The notes below the pieces were generated by a model that did not search any database, was not told where the DNA came from, and was given only the letters and a program-made list of their open reading frames with translations. This document shows positions 55,076-63,324 of a stretch of DNA of 64,000 nucleotides, piece after piece. The DNA is from Segatella maculosa DSM 19339 = JCM 15638 (GTDB lineage Bacteria > Bacteroidota > Bacteroidia > Bacteroidales > Bacteroidaceae), in assembly GCF_000382385.1 (NCBI RefSeq), contig NZ_KB908320.1:62001-126000 (forward strand). Reading direction: 5' to 3'. A program made the translations under genes and the position numbers. Each line of letters opens with the position of its first letter. The first letter of the stretch is position 1.

Positions 55076-57367
55076 ATGAACAAGATTATTTCGAAGAAAC
55101 AATTTTCCGAAAGAGTGTTTTGCTTTGACATCGAAGCTCCCCTAATAGCTCAAAGCAGAAAGGCCGGAAACTTTGTCATCGTTCGCGTTGACAAGAATGG
55201 CGAACGAATGCCGCTGACCATTGCAGATGCAGACATAGAGAAAGGCACAATCAAACTCGTTGTTCAGCAAGTGGGGCTGTCGTCTACCAAACTGTGCAAC
55301 CTCAATGTGGGCGACGAAGTGGCCGATATCGTAGGCCCTTTGGGAAATCCCACGCACATTGAGAACTACGGTACTGTGATCTGTGCCGGAGGTGGTGTAG
55401 GAGTTGCTCCGATGCTTCCCATCATACGTGCTTTGAAACGTGCGGGCAATCGTGTCCTTTCGGTCTTGGCCGGCCGAAACAAGGACTTGATCATCATGGA
55501 AGATGAAGTCAGAGCATCAAGTGACGAAACCATCATTATGACCGATGACGGTAGTTATGGAGAGAAAGGAGTTGTGACCGTCGGAATAGAGAAGTTTATC
55601 CGGCAGGAACATATCGACAAGGCTTTCGCCATCGGTCCTCCGATTATGATGAAGTTCTGTTGTCTGCTCACACAGCAATACGGGATTCCCACCGACGTCT
55701 CTCTGAACACAATTATGGTAGACGGCACAGGCATGTGTGGTGCATGTCGATTGACGATTGGCGGGAAAACAAAGTTCGTTTGCATAGATGGTCCCGAGTT
55801 CGATGGCTCATTGGTCGATTGGGACGAGATGTTCAAGCGCATGAGAACTTTTAAGGCTGTGGAGGTAGAAGAGATGGACCGCTATCAAGAACACCTTATT
55901 ATATCGGAACACACAGAAGCAAAAACTTCAAAACTTCCCGGAGCCTGCTCCCCCACTCCGCCCGAAGTGCCACTCAAGACAAAAGAGCGCGTGAAGATTC
56001 CCCGTGTAAAAATGCCGGAACTTGACCCCGTTTACCGTGCTACGACACGATTAGAGGAAGTCAATCAGGGGCTGACTGTGGAAATGGCCATGCGCGAAGC
56101 ACAACGATGCCTTGATTGCAAGCATCCTTCATGCGTTGAAGGTTGTCCCGTGAACATTAATATTCCGGGCTTCATCAAACAGATTGAGAAAGGAAAATTC
56201 ATCGAAGCAGCACGTATTTTGAAGCACACCTCTGCCCTACCGGCTGTCTGTGGCCGTGTCTGTCCGCAAGAAAAACAATGCGAAAGTCGCTGTATTCATC
56301 ATAAAATGAATAGCGAACCGGTGGCTATTGGCTATCTGGAACGTTTCGCAGCTGATTATGAACGCGAGAGCGGGCAAACTGTTTTGCCTGAAATATCGGC
56401 ATCAAATGGTATTAAGGTGGCCGTCGTAGGCTCGGGACCATCGGGCTTGAGCTTTGCCGGCGACATGGTTAAAAAGGGATTTGATGTTTATGTGTTCGAA
56501 GCACTGCATGAAATCGGGGGCGTATTGAAATATGGTATCCCCGAATTCCGGTTGCCCAATCATATCGTAGACGTGGAAATAGACAACTTACGCAAGCTGG
56601 GTGTTCACTTTCAGACGGACGTTATCATAGGAAAAACCATCAGCGTTAAGGAGCTAAAGCAAAGAGGTTTTAAAGGGATCTTCATTGGCTCGGGAGCGGG
56701 ACTGCCCAACTTCATGGGAATTCCCGGAGAGAACGCACTGAACATCATGTCGAGTAACGAGTATCTGACACGGGTAAACCTCATGGATGCAGCAAATCCA
56801 CATACAGACACACCCATCAACTTGGGCAAGAAGGTGATTGTCGTAGGCGGAGGCAACACGGCGATGGACTCTTGCCGTACGGCGAAACGCTTGGGAGCCG
56901 AAGTCGTGCTGGTCTATCGGCGTAGTGAGGCCGAAATGCCTGCACGAATAGAAGAAGTTAAGCATGCCAAAGAAGAAGGTATCACATTTATGACGCTTCA
57001 TAATCCAAGAGAGTTCCTTGCAGATGAGCAAGGTGCCGTGAAAGCCGCAGTGCTTGATGTGATGCAATTGGGAGAACCTGACCAGAGCGGACGTAGAAGT
57101 CCGGAGCCCACAGGGCAAACCATCACCATTGAATGCGACCAAGTAATCGTAGCCGTAGGCGTTTCTCCGAATCCTTTGGTCCCAATGAGCATTGAAGGAT
57201 TGGTGCTGGGACGCAAGAATACGATTGCGGTCAATGAGCAAATGCAATCCAGTCTTCCCGGAATTTATGCCGGCGGGGATATCGTACGGGGCGGTGCGAC
57301 GGTTATTTTGGCTATGGGCGACGGTCGTCGCGCAGCCGCAAGCATGTCGGAACAGTTGATTGGATAG
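55076..57367 (+). CDS. Single-chain NfnA-NfnB-like flavoprotein (ferredoxin:NADP+ oxidoreductase/glutamate-synthase-like)
   Basis: Residues ~1-280 are an FNR-type FAD/NAD domain (AGGGVGVAPMLPIIRALKRA) with a 2Fe-2S motif (GMCGACRLTIGGKTKFVC), as in NfnA and DHOD electron-transfer subunits. Residues ~320-763 are GltD/NfnB-like: 4Fe-4S cysteines (RCLDCKHPSCVEGCP; CGRVCPQEKQCESRC), FAD motif VVGSGPSGLSFAG, NADPH motif VVGGGNTAMDSCRTAKRLG and YAGGDIVRGGATVILAMGDG. In anaerobes the two Nfn subunits bifurcate electrons between NADH, NADPH and ferredoxin. Here both are one 763-residue chain. No GltB large subunit is adjacent, so a bifurcating role is more likely than glutamate synthesis. Confidence 0.9.
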   Translation: MNKIISKKQFSERVFCFDIEAPLIAQSRKAGNFVIVRVDKNGERMPLTIADADIEKGTIKLVVQQVGLSSTKLCNLNVGDEVADIVGPLGNPTHIENYGTVICAGGGVGVAPMLPIIRALKRAGNRVLSVLAGRNKDLIIMEDEVRASSDETIIMTDDGSYGEKGVVTVGIEKFIRQEHIDKAFAIGPPIMMKFCCLLTQQYGIPTDVSLNTIMVDGTGMCGACRLTIGGKTKFVCIDGPEFDGSLVDWDEMFKRMRTFKAVEVEEMDRYQEHLIISEHTEAKTSKLPGACSPTPPEVPLKTKERVKIPRVKMPELDPVYRATTRLEEVNQGLTVEMAMREAQRCLDCKHPSCVEGCPVNINIPGFIKQIEKGKFIEAARILKHTSALPAVCGRVCPQEKQCESRCIHHKMNSEPVAIGYLERFAADYERESGQTVLPEISASNGIKVAVVGSGPSGLSFAGDMVKKGFDVYVFEALHEIGGVLKYGIPEFRLPNHIVDVEIDNLRKLGVHFQTDVIIGKTISVKELKQRGFKGIFIGSGAGLPNFMGIPGENALNIMSSNEYLTRVNLMDAANPHTDTPINLGKKVIVVGGGNTAMDSCRTAKRLGAEVVLVYRRSEAEMPARIEEVKHAKEEGITFMTLHNPREFLADEQGAVKAAVLDVMQLGEPDQSGRRSPEPTGQTITIECDQVIVAVGVSPNPLVPMSIEGLVLGRKNTIAVNEQMQSSLPGIYAGGDIVRGGATVILAMGDGRRAAASMSEQLIG

Positions 57368-57414
57368 GCTGGAAAGACATGTGGAGGACGGCAATGTGCT
57401 TTCTGTCAGGAAAG

Positions 57415-57520
57415 TATCTCAGCCATTTTGACTCGCAATCTCAGCCATTTCGTCGCCTGATATGGCTGAGATTACGCAGCAAAATGGCTGAAATTATGTC
57501 GCAATATGGCTGAGATTGTA
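57415..57520. repeat. 22-bp-period array, ATGGCTGA family (5 units, orientation flip)
   Basis: TCAGCCAT at 57419 and 57441, then ATGGCTGA at 57462, 57484 and 57506; steps 22, 21, 22 and 22 bp. All five cores are perfect. It lies between the NfnAB fusion gene and the transporter promoter. Confidence 0.93.
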
Positions 57521-57559
57521 AAGCCTTTTTGTGATATGACGAAAAAAACGAGTGGTCGG

Positions 57560-57591
57560 CTTGCTAATATTACAATTTAATTGTAAATTTG
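57560..57591 (+). promoter_or_regulatory. Promoter for the DASS transporter gene
   Basis: CTTG (57560-57563) and TAAATTTG (57584-57591) are separated by 20 bp. The leader is about 50 bases. Confidence 0.75.
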
Positions 57592-57643
57592 CTCTTCGAA
57601 TTTTTATCATTCATTTAAGTACGACCATAAAAGACATTCATTT

Positions 57644-59113
57644 ATGCAAGACCCAATTAAATCAGTTTTATCGGGAGATTTCAGCAAAAGGAAATTCCTG
57701 ATGTTCGTGATTACAGCTCTTCTGACTGTAATCGTTTGGAACCTTCCAAGTAGTTTCTTCGGCATTGACGGCCTGACCGTCGTGCAGCAGCGTGTCATCG
57801 CAATCTTCGTCATGGCCGTGTTGCTGTGGATAACAGAGGCCATACCGGCTTGGGCCACCTCAATCACCATCATCTTCGTGCTGCTCTTCTGCGTCAGCGA
57901 CTCCTCGTTCAAGTATTTCCAAGGAACAGAAGATCAGTATGGAAAGATGCTCGACCACGTGGGCGTCATGGCCTGTTTCGCCGACCCGACTATTATCTTG
58001 TTCTTGGGCGGCTTCGTCTTGGCCATTGCTGCAACTAAGAGCGGGCTCGACGTGCTCATGGCACGCACGATGATCAAACCTTTCGGCCAAAAGAGCGAGA
58101 ACGTGCTGTTAGGTTTCTTGCTGATAACCGGTGTTTTCTCGATGTTCATTTCCAATACGGCCACGGCTGCCATGATGCTCACCTTCTTGACACCGGTATT
58201 CAAGGCCTTACCGGCAAGTGGAAAAGGAAGAATAGCCCTGACGATGGCCATTCCCGTGGGTGCAAACCTCGGTGGCATGGGCACGCCCATTGGTACGCCG
58301 CCCAACGTCTTTGCCCTGAAATATCTCAACGACCCTGCCGGCCTCGATCTTGGCATCACTTTCTCTCAATGGATGATGATTATGGTGCCGCTTGTCATCG
58401 TGTTGCTTATCATCGCATGGCGAATGATTCTCCATTTCTTCCCTTTCACCAAGAAGACCATACACCTTGAAATCAACGGCGAGCTGTCGCATAACTGGCG
58501 CACGGCCGTTGTGGCTGTGACTTTTCTTCTGACCATCTTCTTGTGGGTTGCCGGTAAAGACCTTTTCGGCATCAATGCCAACACTGTGGCCATGCTGCCG
58601 ATTGCCGTGTTCGCATTCACCGGGGTCATCAACGCCAAGGATTTGCAAGAGATAGACTGGTCGGTGATTTGGATGGTGGCCGGAGGCTTTGCCTTGGGTA
58701 ATGCGATGAATGGAACAGGACTTGCTGAGAATGCCATCAAGAGTATTCCTTTCGGCGCATGGAACCCATTTGTCATTCTGATCATTGCCTGCCTCATCTG
58801 CTATGCGCTGAGTAACTTCATCTCCAACACAGCCACAGCCGCTTTGCTCGTGCCGATTCTTGCCGTCGTTTGCAAAGGCATGGGTGGAACATTGGATATG
58901 ATTGGTGGGACAATCACTGTTTTGGTGGGCATCGCCGTGGCTGCAAGTGGCGCCATGTGTCTCCCCATCAGTACGCCACCGAATGCTATTGCCTTCTCTA
59001 CCGGGCTCGTCAAGCAGAACGATATGCTGAAAGTGGGCTTGTCCGTGGGTATCGTCACCTTGATTTTAGGTATCAGCATACTCATCGTGTTTGGTAGATT
59101 AGGTGTGTTCTGA
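57644..59113 (+). CDS. DASS/SLC13-family anion symporter
   Basis: The 489-residue protein has about a dozen hydrophobic segments and the duplicated substrate/sodium motifs of the family: SNTATAAMMLTFLTP and SNTATAALLVPI, each followed by a hairpin containing GTPIGTPPN or STPPNA. These transporters import di- or tricarboxylates (succinate, malate, citrate) or sulfate with sodium. The substrate is not determinable, but dicarboxylates fit a fumarate-respiring anaerobe. It has its own promoter. Confidence 0.93.
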   Translation: MQDPIKSVLSGDFSKRKFLMFVITALLTVIVWNLPSSFFGIDGLTVVQQRVIAIFVMAVLLWITEAIPAWATSITIIFVLLFCVSDSSFKYFQGTEDQYGKMLDHVGVMACFADPTIILFLGGFVLAIAATKSGLDVLMARTMIKPFGQKSENVLLGFLLITGVFSMFISNTATAAMMLTFLTPVFKALPASGKGRIALTMAIPVGANLGGMGTPIGTPPNVFALKYLNDPAGLDLGITFSQWMMIMVPLVIVLLIIAWRMILHFFPFTKKTIHLEINGELSHNWRTAVVAVTFLLTIFLWVAGKDLFGINANTVAMLPIAVFAFTGVINAKDLQEIDWSVIWMVAGGFALGNAMNGTGLAENAIKSIPFGAWNPFVILIIACLICYALSNFISNTATAALLVPILAVVCKGMGGTLDMIGGTITVLVGIAVAASGAMCLPISTPPNAIAFSTGLVKQNDMLKVGLSVGIVTLILGISILIVFGRLGVF

Positions 59114-59246
59114 CAGGGAAGCCAGGCTCTTCTCTGAAAACCAGCCTCGGTTTCTCAAAAGGAGAGCCTACACACTCCAGACTCTCGTAATTGGCAAAAT
59201 CGACAAAGAAAGTCAGAAATTCGCAAATTCTTAACAGAGAGAACTC

Positions 59247-59543
59247 TCAGCACCCTTTGCCGTCGAGACGGCAACTCGGTGCCTTTTCGTCGCGTGACTG
59301 CAATCCCACCTCTTCGGGCGAAAGCGTCACGCGACCATCTTCCAACACGAAGCATGGAATGCCTGCATAGCCGTGCCGTTTGGCATCGTCAAATACGGGA
59401 CTGTTGTCTCTCAATTTTAAAAAAGCTTTCAAATTGCGCACGTGCTCACCAATATCAATAACTTCAAACCGGCTGTCATTCACTACCTGTTCGTCTACGA
59501 AAGTGCAGTCCGGACAAGTCTTCATTCCATAAATCTTAATCAT
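59247..59543 (-). CDS. Glutaredoxin-like CxxC protein
   Basis: The 98-residue protein begins IKIYGMKTCPDCTFVDEQVV with the redox pair C10/C13 (CPDC) and continues with the cis-Pro region YAGIPCFVLEDG, a thioredoxin-fold glutaredoxin/NrdH arrangement. The C-terminus ends with two more cysteines (SCRLDGKGC). It is monocistronic and its partner is unknown. Confidence 0.85.
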   Translation of the reverse strand: MIKIYGMKTCPDCTFVDEQVVNDSRFEVIDIGEHVRNLKAFLKLRDNSPVFDDAKRHGYAGIPCFVLEDGRVTLSPEEVGLQSRDEKAPSCRLDGKGC

Positions 59544-59701
59544 AATCTTACAAGTTTAATTAAAAAATCCACTGCAAACTTACTAAAAACCCCCGAAATT
59601 CGTGCATGAAAGAAGCAGTTTTTACGTCAGTCCTGATAGAATATTCAGACTGGGCTTGCTACCTATCAAATGTCCAATACCCCAGATTTATTTGATGCCA
59701 A

Positions 59702-59733
59702 AGAGGGGCAGCCTGCATTCAGACTGCCCCTCT
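59702..59733 (-). terminator. Hairpin after ppiD
   Basis: AGAGGGGCAG (59702-59711) and CTGCCCCTCT (59724-59733) form a perfect 10-bp stem 22 bases beyond the ppiD stop. The T-run on the minus strand is short. Confidence 0.65.
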
Positions 59734-59755
59734 CTGATTGAACAAAGTTTTCTTT

Positions 59756-61897
59756 TTAGAAGAAAAGATATCTGTTGTCAACGACATCAGCCTTAATATA
59801 AAGTTCGTTCATAAAGTTGCCTGCATATTGCATAGACTTTTGACGGAGCTTCTGCTCCATGGCTCTCGCATCAAACTTTCCGGGACGCATGGTCTTGTTT
59901 TCGATCCTGAAAACATAAACGCCTGCATTTCCTTTAACCGGTTTCGATGAGAATTTTCCTTTGGCTGTGGCATAGACGGCACCACTCAAAGCCGGCTCGC
60001 TGGCCCCCGTTGTGGTGACAAAGACCGGAGCAGCAAACGTTATCTGGCTGACGTTGGAAACCTTTCCACCTTTGGTCTTTGCGGCATTAAGGTTGTTGAC
60101 GCCTTCGAGTTTAGCCATCAACATTTCTGCTTTCTTGTCTTTCAAGACTTCAGCCTTGATGATTTCTTTCACTTGTGGGTCATCCAATGAACGATAACCA
60201 GCATGATTGATTTTTGTCAAGATTGCAACGAGAAGGTGGTCGTTGTCGCCGCATGGATACATCTGCGACACTTCGCCTTCTTTTGCCTCAAACAACCATT
60301 TCAACGCATCACGAGTGCCATGGATATTGGCAAGATAGTGTTGGGAAGTTGTCACATCCTTAGCCTCTTGCACCTTATATCCGTTCTTTGACGCATTCTT
60401 GAAGATGTCATCTGCCGTCTGATTGGCACTCACGAACGAAGAGAATTTGTTATAAGCCATGCGGTAAGTGTCGTTAGAGAAGACGATACTCTTTTTAATC
60501 ACGGCTGCAACATATTTTTCAATCAGTCCTTTGCGGTCTAGAACTTGTACAATGATATTTCCTTGCGGCAAGACAATGTTCTTAGTCTCATTGACCGACA
60601 TCGTGTTAAGGCTGTTTATATAGTTCTTCGTATCATTATCCATAGAAGGTGCCCCCTGATATTGCTGTGTGGTCATCCATGTTTTCTGTCCTGTCTGACC
60701 GTATTTCTTTGCAATAGCTTCGAAGTCAGCACCGGCATTCAATGCAGCATAGATGGAATCGGCAGACTTGTGGGCTGCGGCAGCCGTTGCTCCTCCGACT
60801 TGTATCTGACGATATTGAACCGAATCGGGCAACTGCTGCTTGCTGATCAGACGAATAACGTTCAATGTATTGTCCATTCTGCTATTTATTACGCCTGTGG
60901 TCTGGCCGACAGACATTGAATCCAGCTTTGCTGCAATATCAGAAGGGAACGCGGATTTGGCCACCGGAACGCCGGTATAATTTACAAGTGAAGAACTCTT
61001 GCGAACGATATTTGCCGGATCATCAGCTGCAGAAAGTTCCTTGGCATAGCCGGCAAATTCTTTTTGGAGAGCAACCTTGTCGGCCTGAGATGGCGTAACC
61101 TGCACATCGACATATTTGATGTCGCGGCTCTCGACATATTGCTGAAAGCGCGGTTTCAACTCATCATATTTTGATTTGAGGTCGGATTCGGTTACCTGCA
61201 CCTTGTCATCTTGAATGGAACTATAAGGGAAAGCCGCAAGTTCAACTTGATTTTCCTGGTTCTCTTCGTTGAAAGCCATCTTTGCTTCCACGGGATTTGA
61301 CAGAATGCAATGCGCAAGCAAACTCTGATATTTCTGTGCAAGAAGTTGCTGACGAAGTGTTTTTTCGATAAATGTCCAGTATTTGTATATAGATTCATAC
61401 TGCCGAGCCATCTGCGGGTTCGCCGATTTTTGCGTATTATATTCGGCAAGGAACTTCTGCAAGGCACTTGCATCAAAGCGTCCGGTCTGTTGATTAACGA
61501 AAGGAGTCTGCAACAACATGGGATTGGTTCCGTCTTTCAAGACATTCTGCATCTCCGTGTCGGTTACGCGAAGTCCCAGCTTCTCGGCTTCATTTTCCAC
61601 AATCTTCGTTTGGACAAAAGTATTCCATACCATGTCTTTCACTTGATTCAATTGCTCGTCGTTCAGGGCTTCGGCACCTTGTTGCATCTTTATTACTTCG
61701 CTGTATTCGTCGACCAGCTTTTGAAAATCATTTACATCGATTTTCTCACCCAAAACCTCGCCTACCTGCTGACGCGCATTATTACGAGTCGACTCGCAAG
61801 AACGGACGGCCTCTTCGGCAATAAATGCAAAAATACCTAATCCGATGATTCCCATCAGAAGGGCACCCCTGCTTCTAATTTTTCCTAATACTGCCAT
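59756..61897 (-). CDS. ppiD: PpiD/SurA-like peptidyl-prolyl isomerase
   Basis: The 713-residue protein has an N-terminal membrane anchor (ALLMGIIGLGIFAFIAEEA, residues ~13-31), a SurA_N-like chaperone region (~45-200) and parvulin-like segments (SVQYRQIQVGG onwards, ~345-445) with a long C-terminal chaperone region. PpiD is a periplasmic folding factor near SecYEG. The architecture matches Bacteroidetes PpiD. Its neighbours give no further hint. Confidence 0.9.
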   Translation of the reverse strand: MAVLGKIRSRGALLMGIIGLGIFAFIAEEAVRSCESTRNNARQQVGEVLGEKIDVNDFQKLVDEYSEVIKMQQGAEALNDEQLNQVKDMVWNTFVQTKIVENEAEKLGLRVTDTEMQNVLKDGTNPMLLQTPFVNQQTGRFDASALQKFLAEYNTQKSANPQMARQYESIYKYWTFIEKTLRQQLLAQKYQSLLAHCILSNPVEAKMAFNEENQENQVELAAFPYSSIQDDKVQVTESDLKSKYDELKPRFQQYVESRDIKYVDVQVTPSQADKVALQKEFAGYAKELSAADDPANIVRKSSSLVNYTGVPVAKSAFPSDIAAKLDSMSVGQTTGVINSRMDNTLNVIRLISKQQLPDSVQYRQIQVGGATAAAAHKSADSIYAALNAGADFEAIAKKYGQTGQKTWMTTQQYQGAPSMDNDTKNYINSLNTMSVNETKNIVLPQGNIIVQVLDRKGLIEKYVAAVIKKSIVFSNDTYRMAYNKFSSFVSANQTADDIFKNASKNGYKVQEAKDVTTSQHYLANIHGTRDALKWLFEAKEGEVSQMYPCGDNDHLLVAILTKINHAGYRSLDDPQVKEIIKAEVLKDKKAEMLMAKLEGVNNLNAAKTKGGKVSNVSQITFAAPVFVTTTGASEPALSGAVYATAKGKFSSKPVKGNAGVYVFRIENKTMRPGKFDARAMEQKLRQKSMQYAGNFMNELYIKADVVDNRYLFF

Positions 61898-61956
61898 TTC
61901 TTTAATTTGTTTTTATTTTTATTGTTTTCTTTGTTTCAGTTCAATTAAATTGTCCA

Positions 61957-61989
61957 CAAAAGTACGAATAAAAAAATAAATATTACAAT
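61957..61989 (-). promoter_or_regulatory. Promoter for ppiD
   Basis: On the minus strand ATTG (61989-61986) and TACTTTTG (61964-61957) are separated by 21 bp. Confidence 0.65.
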
Positions 61990-62391
61990 TTTTCATGTGA
62001 AAAAATCAATATGGTAGACTTATAAAGAGTCAATAAAGCCTCCCCCATCACGTACAATATCACGAATAATATTTGTAAAACTCCTGCTTCGGTGTTGCGA
62101 AGTTTAATTTTTTCCTTAGTCTCCTGTTGATTTTAGCCTGAAGCTATCCAGTGCAACCTGCGTACAATCGCCCGGCAAATCCGCTGCCGTTGTCTTGCGA
62201 TGCTCTCGCATGCAGGGCATGAGCAGCCTCCACGCGGTCTTGCCCGGCGGCATGACTTGCACTTTTCATGATAAGGACATTCGTGCTGCGCTCTACCCTA
62301 TGTGAGTTCGATATGAGCCCCATGGAGGAAAAACAGGAAAAACTGTGTCTCTGAAGCATCGGATTAATGGAAAACAAAAAAGGAACACTCG
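61990..62391. other. Gap upstream of ppiD, with a GC-rich block
   Basis: No gene is supported. The part 62140-62290 is clearly more GC-rich than its flanks and rich in short inverted repeats around GCATGC and GCCCGGC. A minus-strand frame (62144-62419) crosses it but shows no domain. It may be the remnant of a mobile element. Confidence 0.45.
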
Positions 62392-62652
62392 TCCGACGGC
62401 TCGGAAGATAGTAAAACAAAAAAAGAACGCTCGTCGCCCGCGGGCGAAGATAGTAAAATGTAAAAAGAATGTTCTTCGCCCGCGGGCGAAGCTAAAAAAT
62501 GTAAAAAGAACGTTCGTCGCCCGTAGGCGATGATAAAAAATGTAAAAGAAATGCTCGTCGCCCACGGGCGAAGATAAAAAACGTGAAAGAAACGTTCGTC
62601 GCCCGTGGGCGATGATAAAAAATATAAAAAGGAACTGTCGTCCGACGCCGTA
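62392..62652. repeat. 41-42-bp-period array with CGCCCGCGGGCG palindromic cores (7 cores)
   Basis: Cores: an inverted repeat TCCGA...TCGGA at 62392, then CGCCCGCGGGCG at 62435 and 62477, CGCCCGTAGGCG at 62518, CGCCCACGGGCG at 62559, CGCCCGTGGGCG at 62600, and a divergent GC-rich core at about 62641. Steps are 41-43 bp. Linkers read AAAAAATGTAAAAAGAAC or close to it and end in TCGTC, as in the 32875-33178 array. Confidence 0.93.
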
Positions 62653-62838
62653 GAACCATCGGACGGGTACTTTTACCCCGAGCCGCGCTCTACCATCGTG
62701 AGGGTGGCATGGCCGTCTTTTGTCTTACTTGTAATAAAAGCTCTTTTGAAGACATACCATCGTGAGGACTTGATTGCCGCCCTTGTCGACTATCAAATGC
62801 TATCTATCGAAACCGACCGACAACGTTTCGTCTTGTAA
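62605..62838 (+). CDS. Possible small protein (77 aa) reading out of the repeat array
   Basis: The frame opens at an ATG inside the last but one repeat unit (core 62600-62611). After ~20 residues of repeat-derived sequence it becomes protein-like: DGYFYPEPRSTIVRVAWPSF, then VLLVIKALLKTYHREDLIAAL. It ends within the stem-loop of a terminator. The true start may lie further in. I do not recognise it, and it may be a gene remnant. Confidence 0.4.
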   Translation: MGDDKKYKKELSSDAVEPSDGYFYPEPRSTIVRVAWPSFVLLVIKALLKTYHREDLIAALVDYQMLSIETDRQRFVL

Positions 62839-62858
62839 AACATGTCGGTCGGTTTCTG
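62810..62858 (+). terminator. Terminator overlapping the end of the 77-aa frame
   Basis: AAACCGACCGACA (62810-62822) and TGTCGGTCGGTTT (62843-62855) form a perfect 13-bp stem; the stop codon of the small frame is in the loop. A TTTCTG tail follows. Confidence 0.8.
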
Positions 62859-62893
62859 TTAGGAGGTAAAAAGATAAGATTATTGAGAGCTTT

Positions 62894-63322
62894 CTAAATC
62901 TGCCACCAATGCTTCTTTTTATGATTGCTGTGTGGCAAGCCTTGATTGTAACGTTCTCTTATAAGTTGGTTAAGTGTGATTCTCTCATTGACAATCCTAT
63001 ATATCTGCCCCCAGTCGGGCAGCCCTCCGACATTTCGGTCATCAATGAACATATCTACTTTCAGCTTTCTGGAATAATGATTGTTGTTTTCAATCTTTTC
63101 TTCCGGGTAGTCTCTGTTTACAGCCCAGAACTCCACACCATGCTGTCTACACCATTCTACGGCTTCGTCGAGGGCTCCTTCTTCCCTGACGCTCCAGAGA
63201 ATAAGCTGATGACCGTCTGCAATCAGTCGCCGAAGCGTCTCTGTTGCGAACGGAATCTCTTCGCCGATAGCTGGATATTCATGGGTAACTATCGTACCAT
63301 CAAAATCGACTGCGATTTTCAT
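62894..63322 (-). CDS. HAD-family hydrolase (BT0820-like)
   Basis: The 142-residue protein has the HAD motif I DFDGT (KIAVDFDGTIVTHEYPAIG), motif II ILWSVREE, and FIDDRNVGGLPDWG. Small HADs of this type occur in Bacteroides capsule loci and are annotated as putative phosphatases. It starts two bases after the BY-kinase stop, so both share a transcript. The substrate is unknown; a sugar phosphate or phosphotyrosine is conceivable. Confidence 0.85.
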   Translation of the reverse strand: MKIAVDFDGTIVTHEYPAIGEEIPFATETLRRLIADGHQLILWSVREEGALDEAVEWCRQHGVEFWAVNRDYPEEKIENNNHYSRKLKVDMFIDDRNVGGLPDWGQIYRIVNERITLNQLIRERYNQGLPHSNHKKKHWWQI

Positions 63323-63324
63323 TG

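Noticed and set aside
62144..62419. 91-codon minus-strand frame before the 41-42-bp array
   Set aside because: It begins inside the array and runs through a GC-rich inverted-repeat block with no recognisable protein features.
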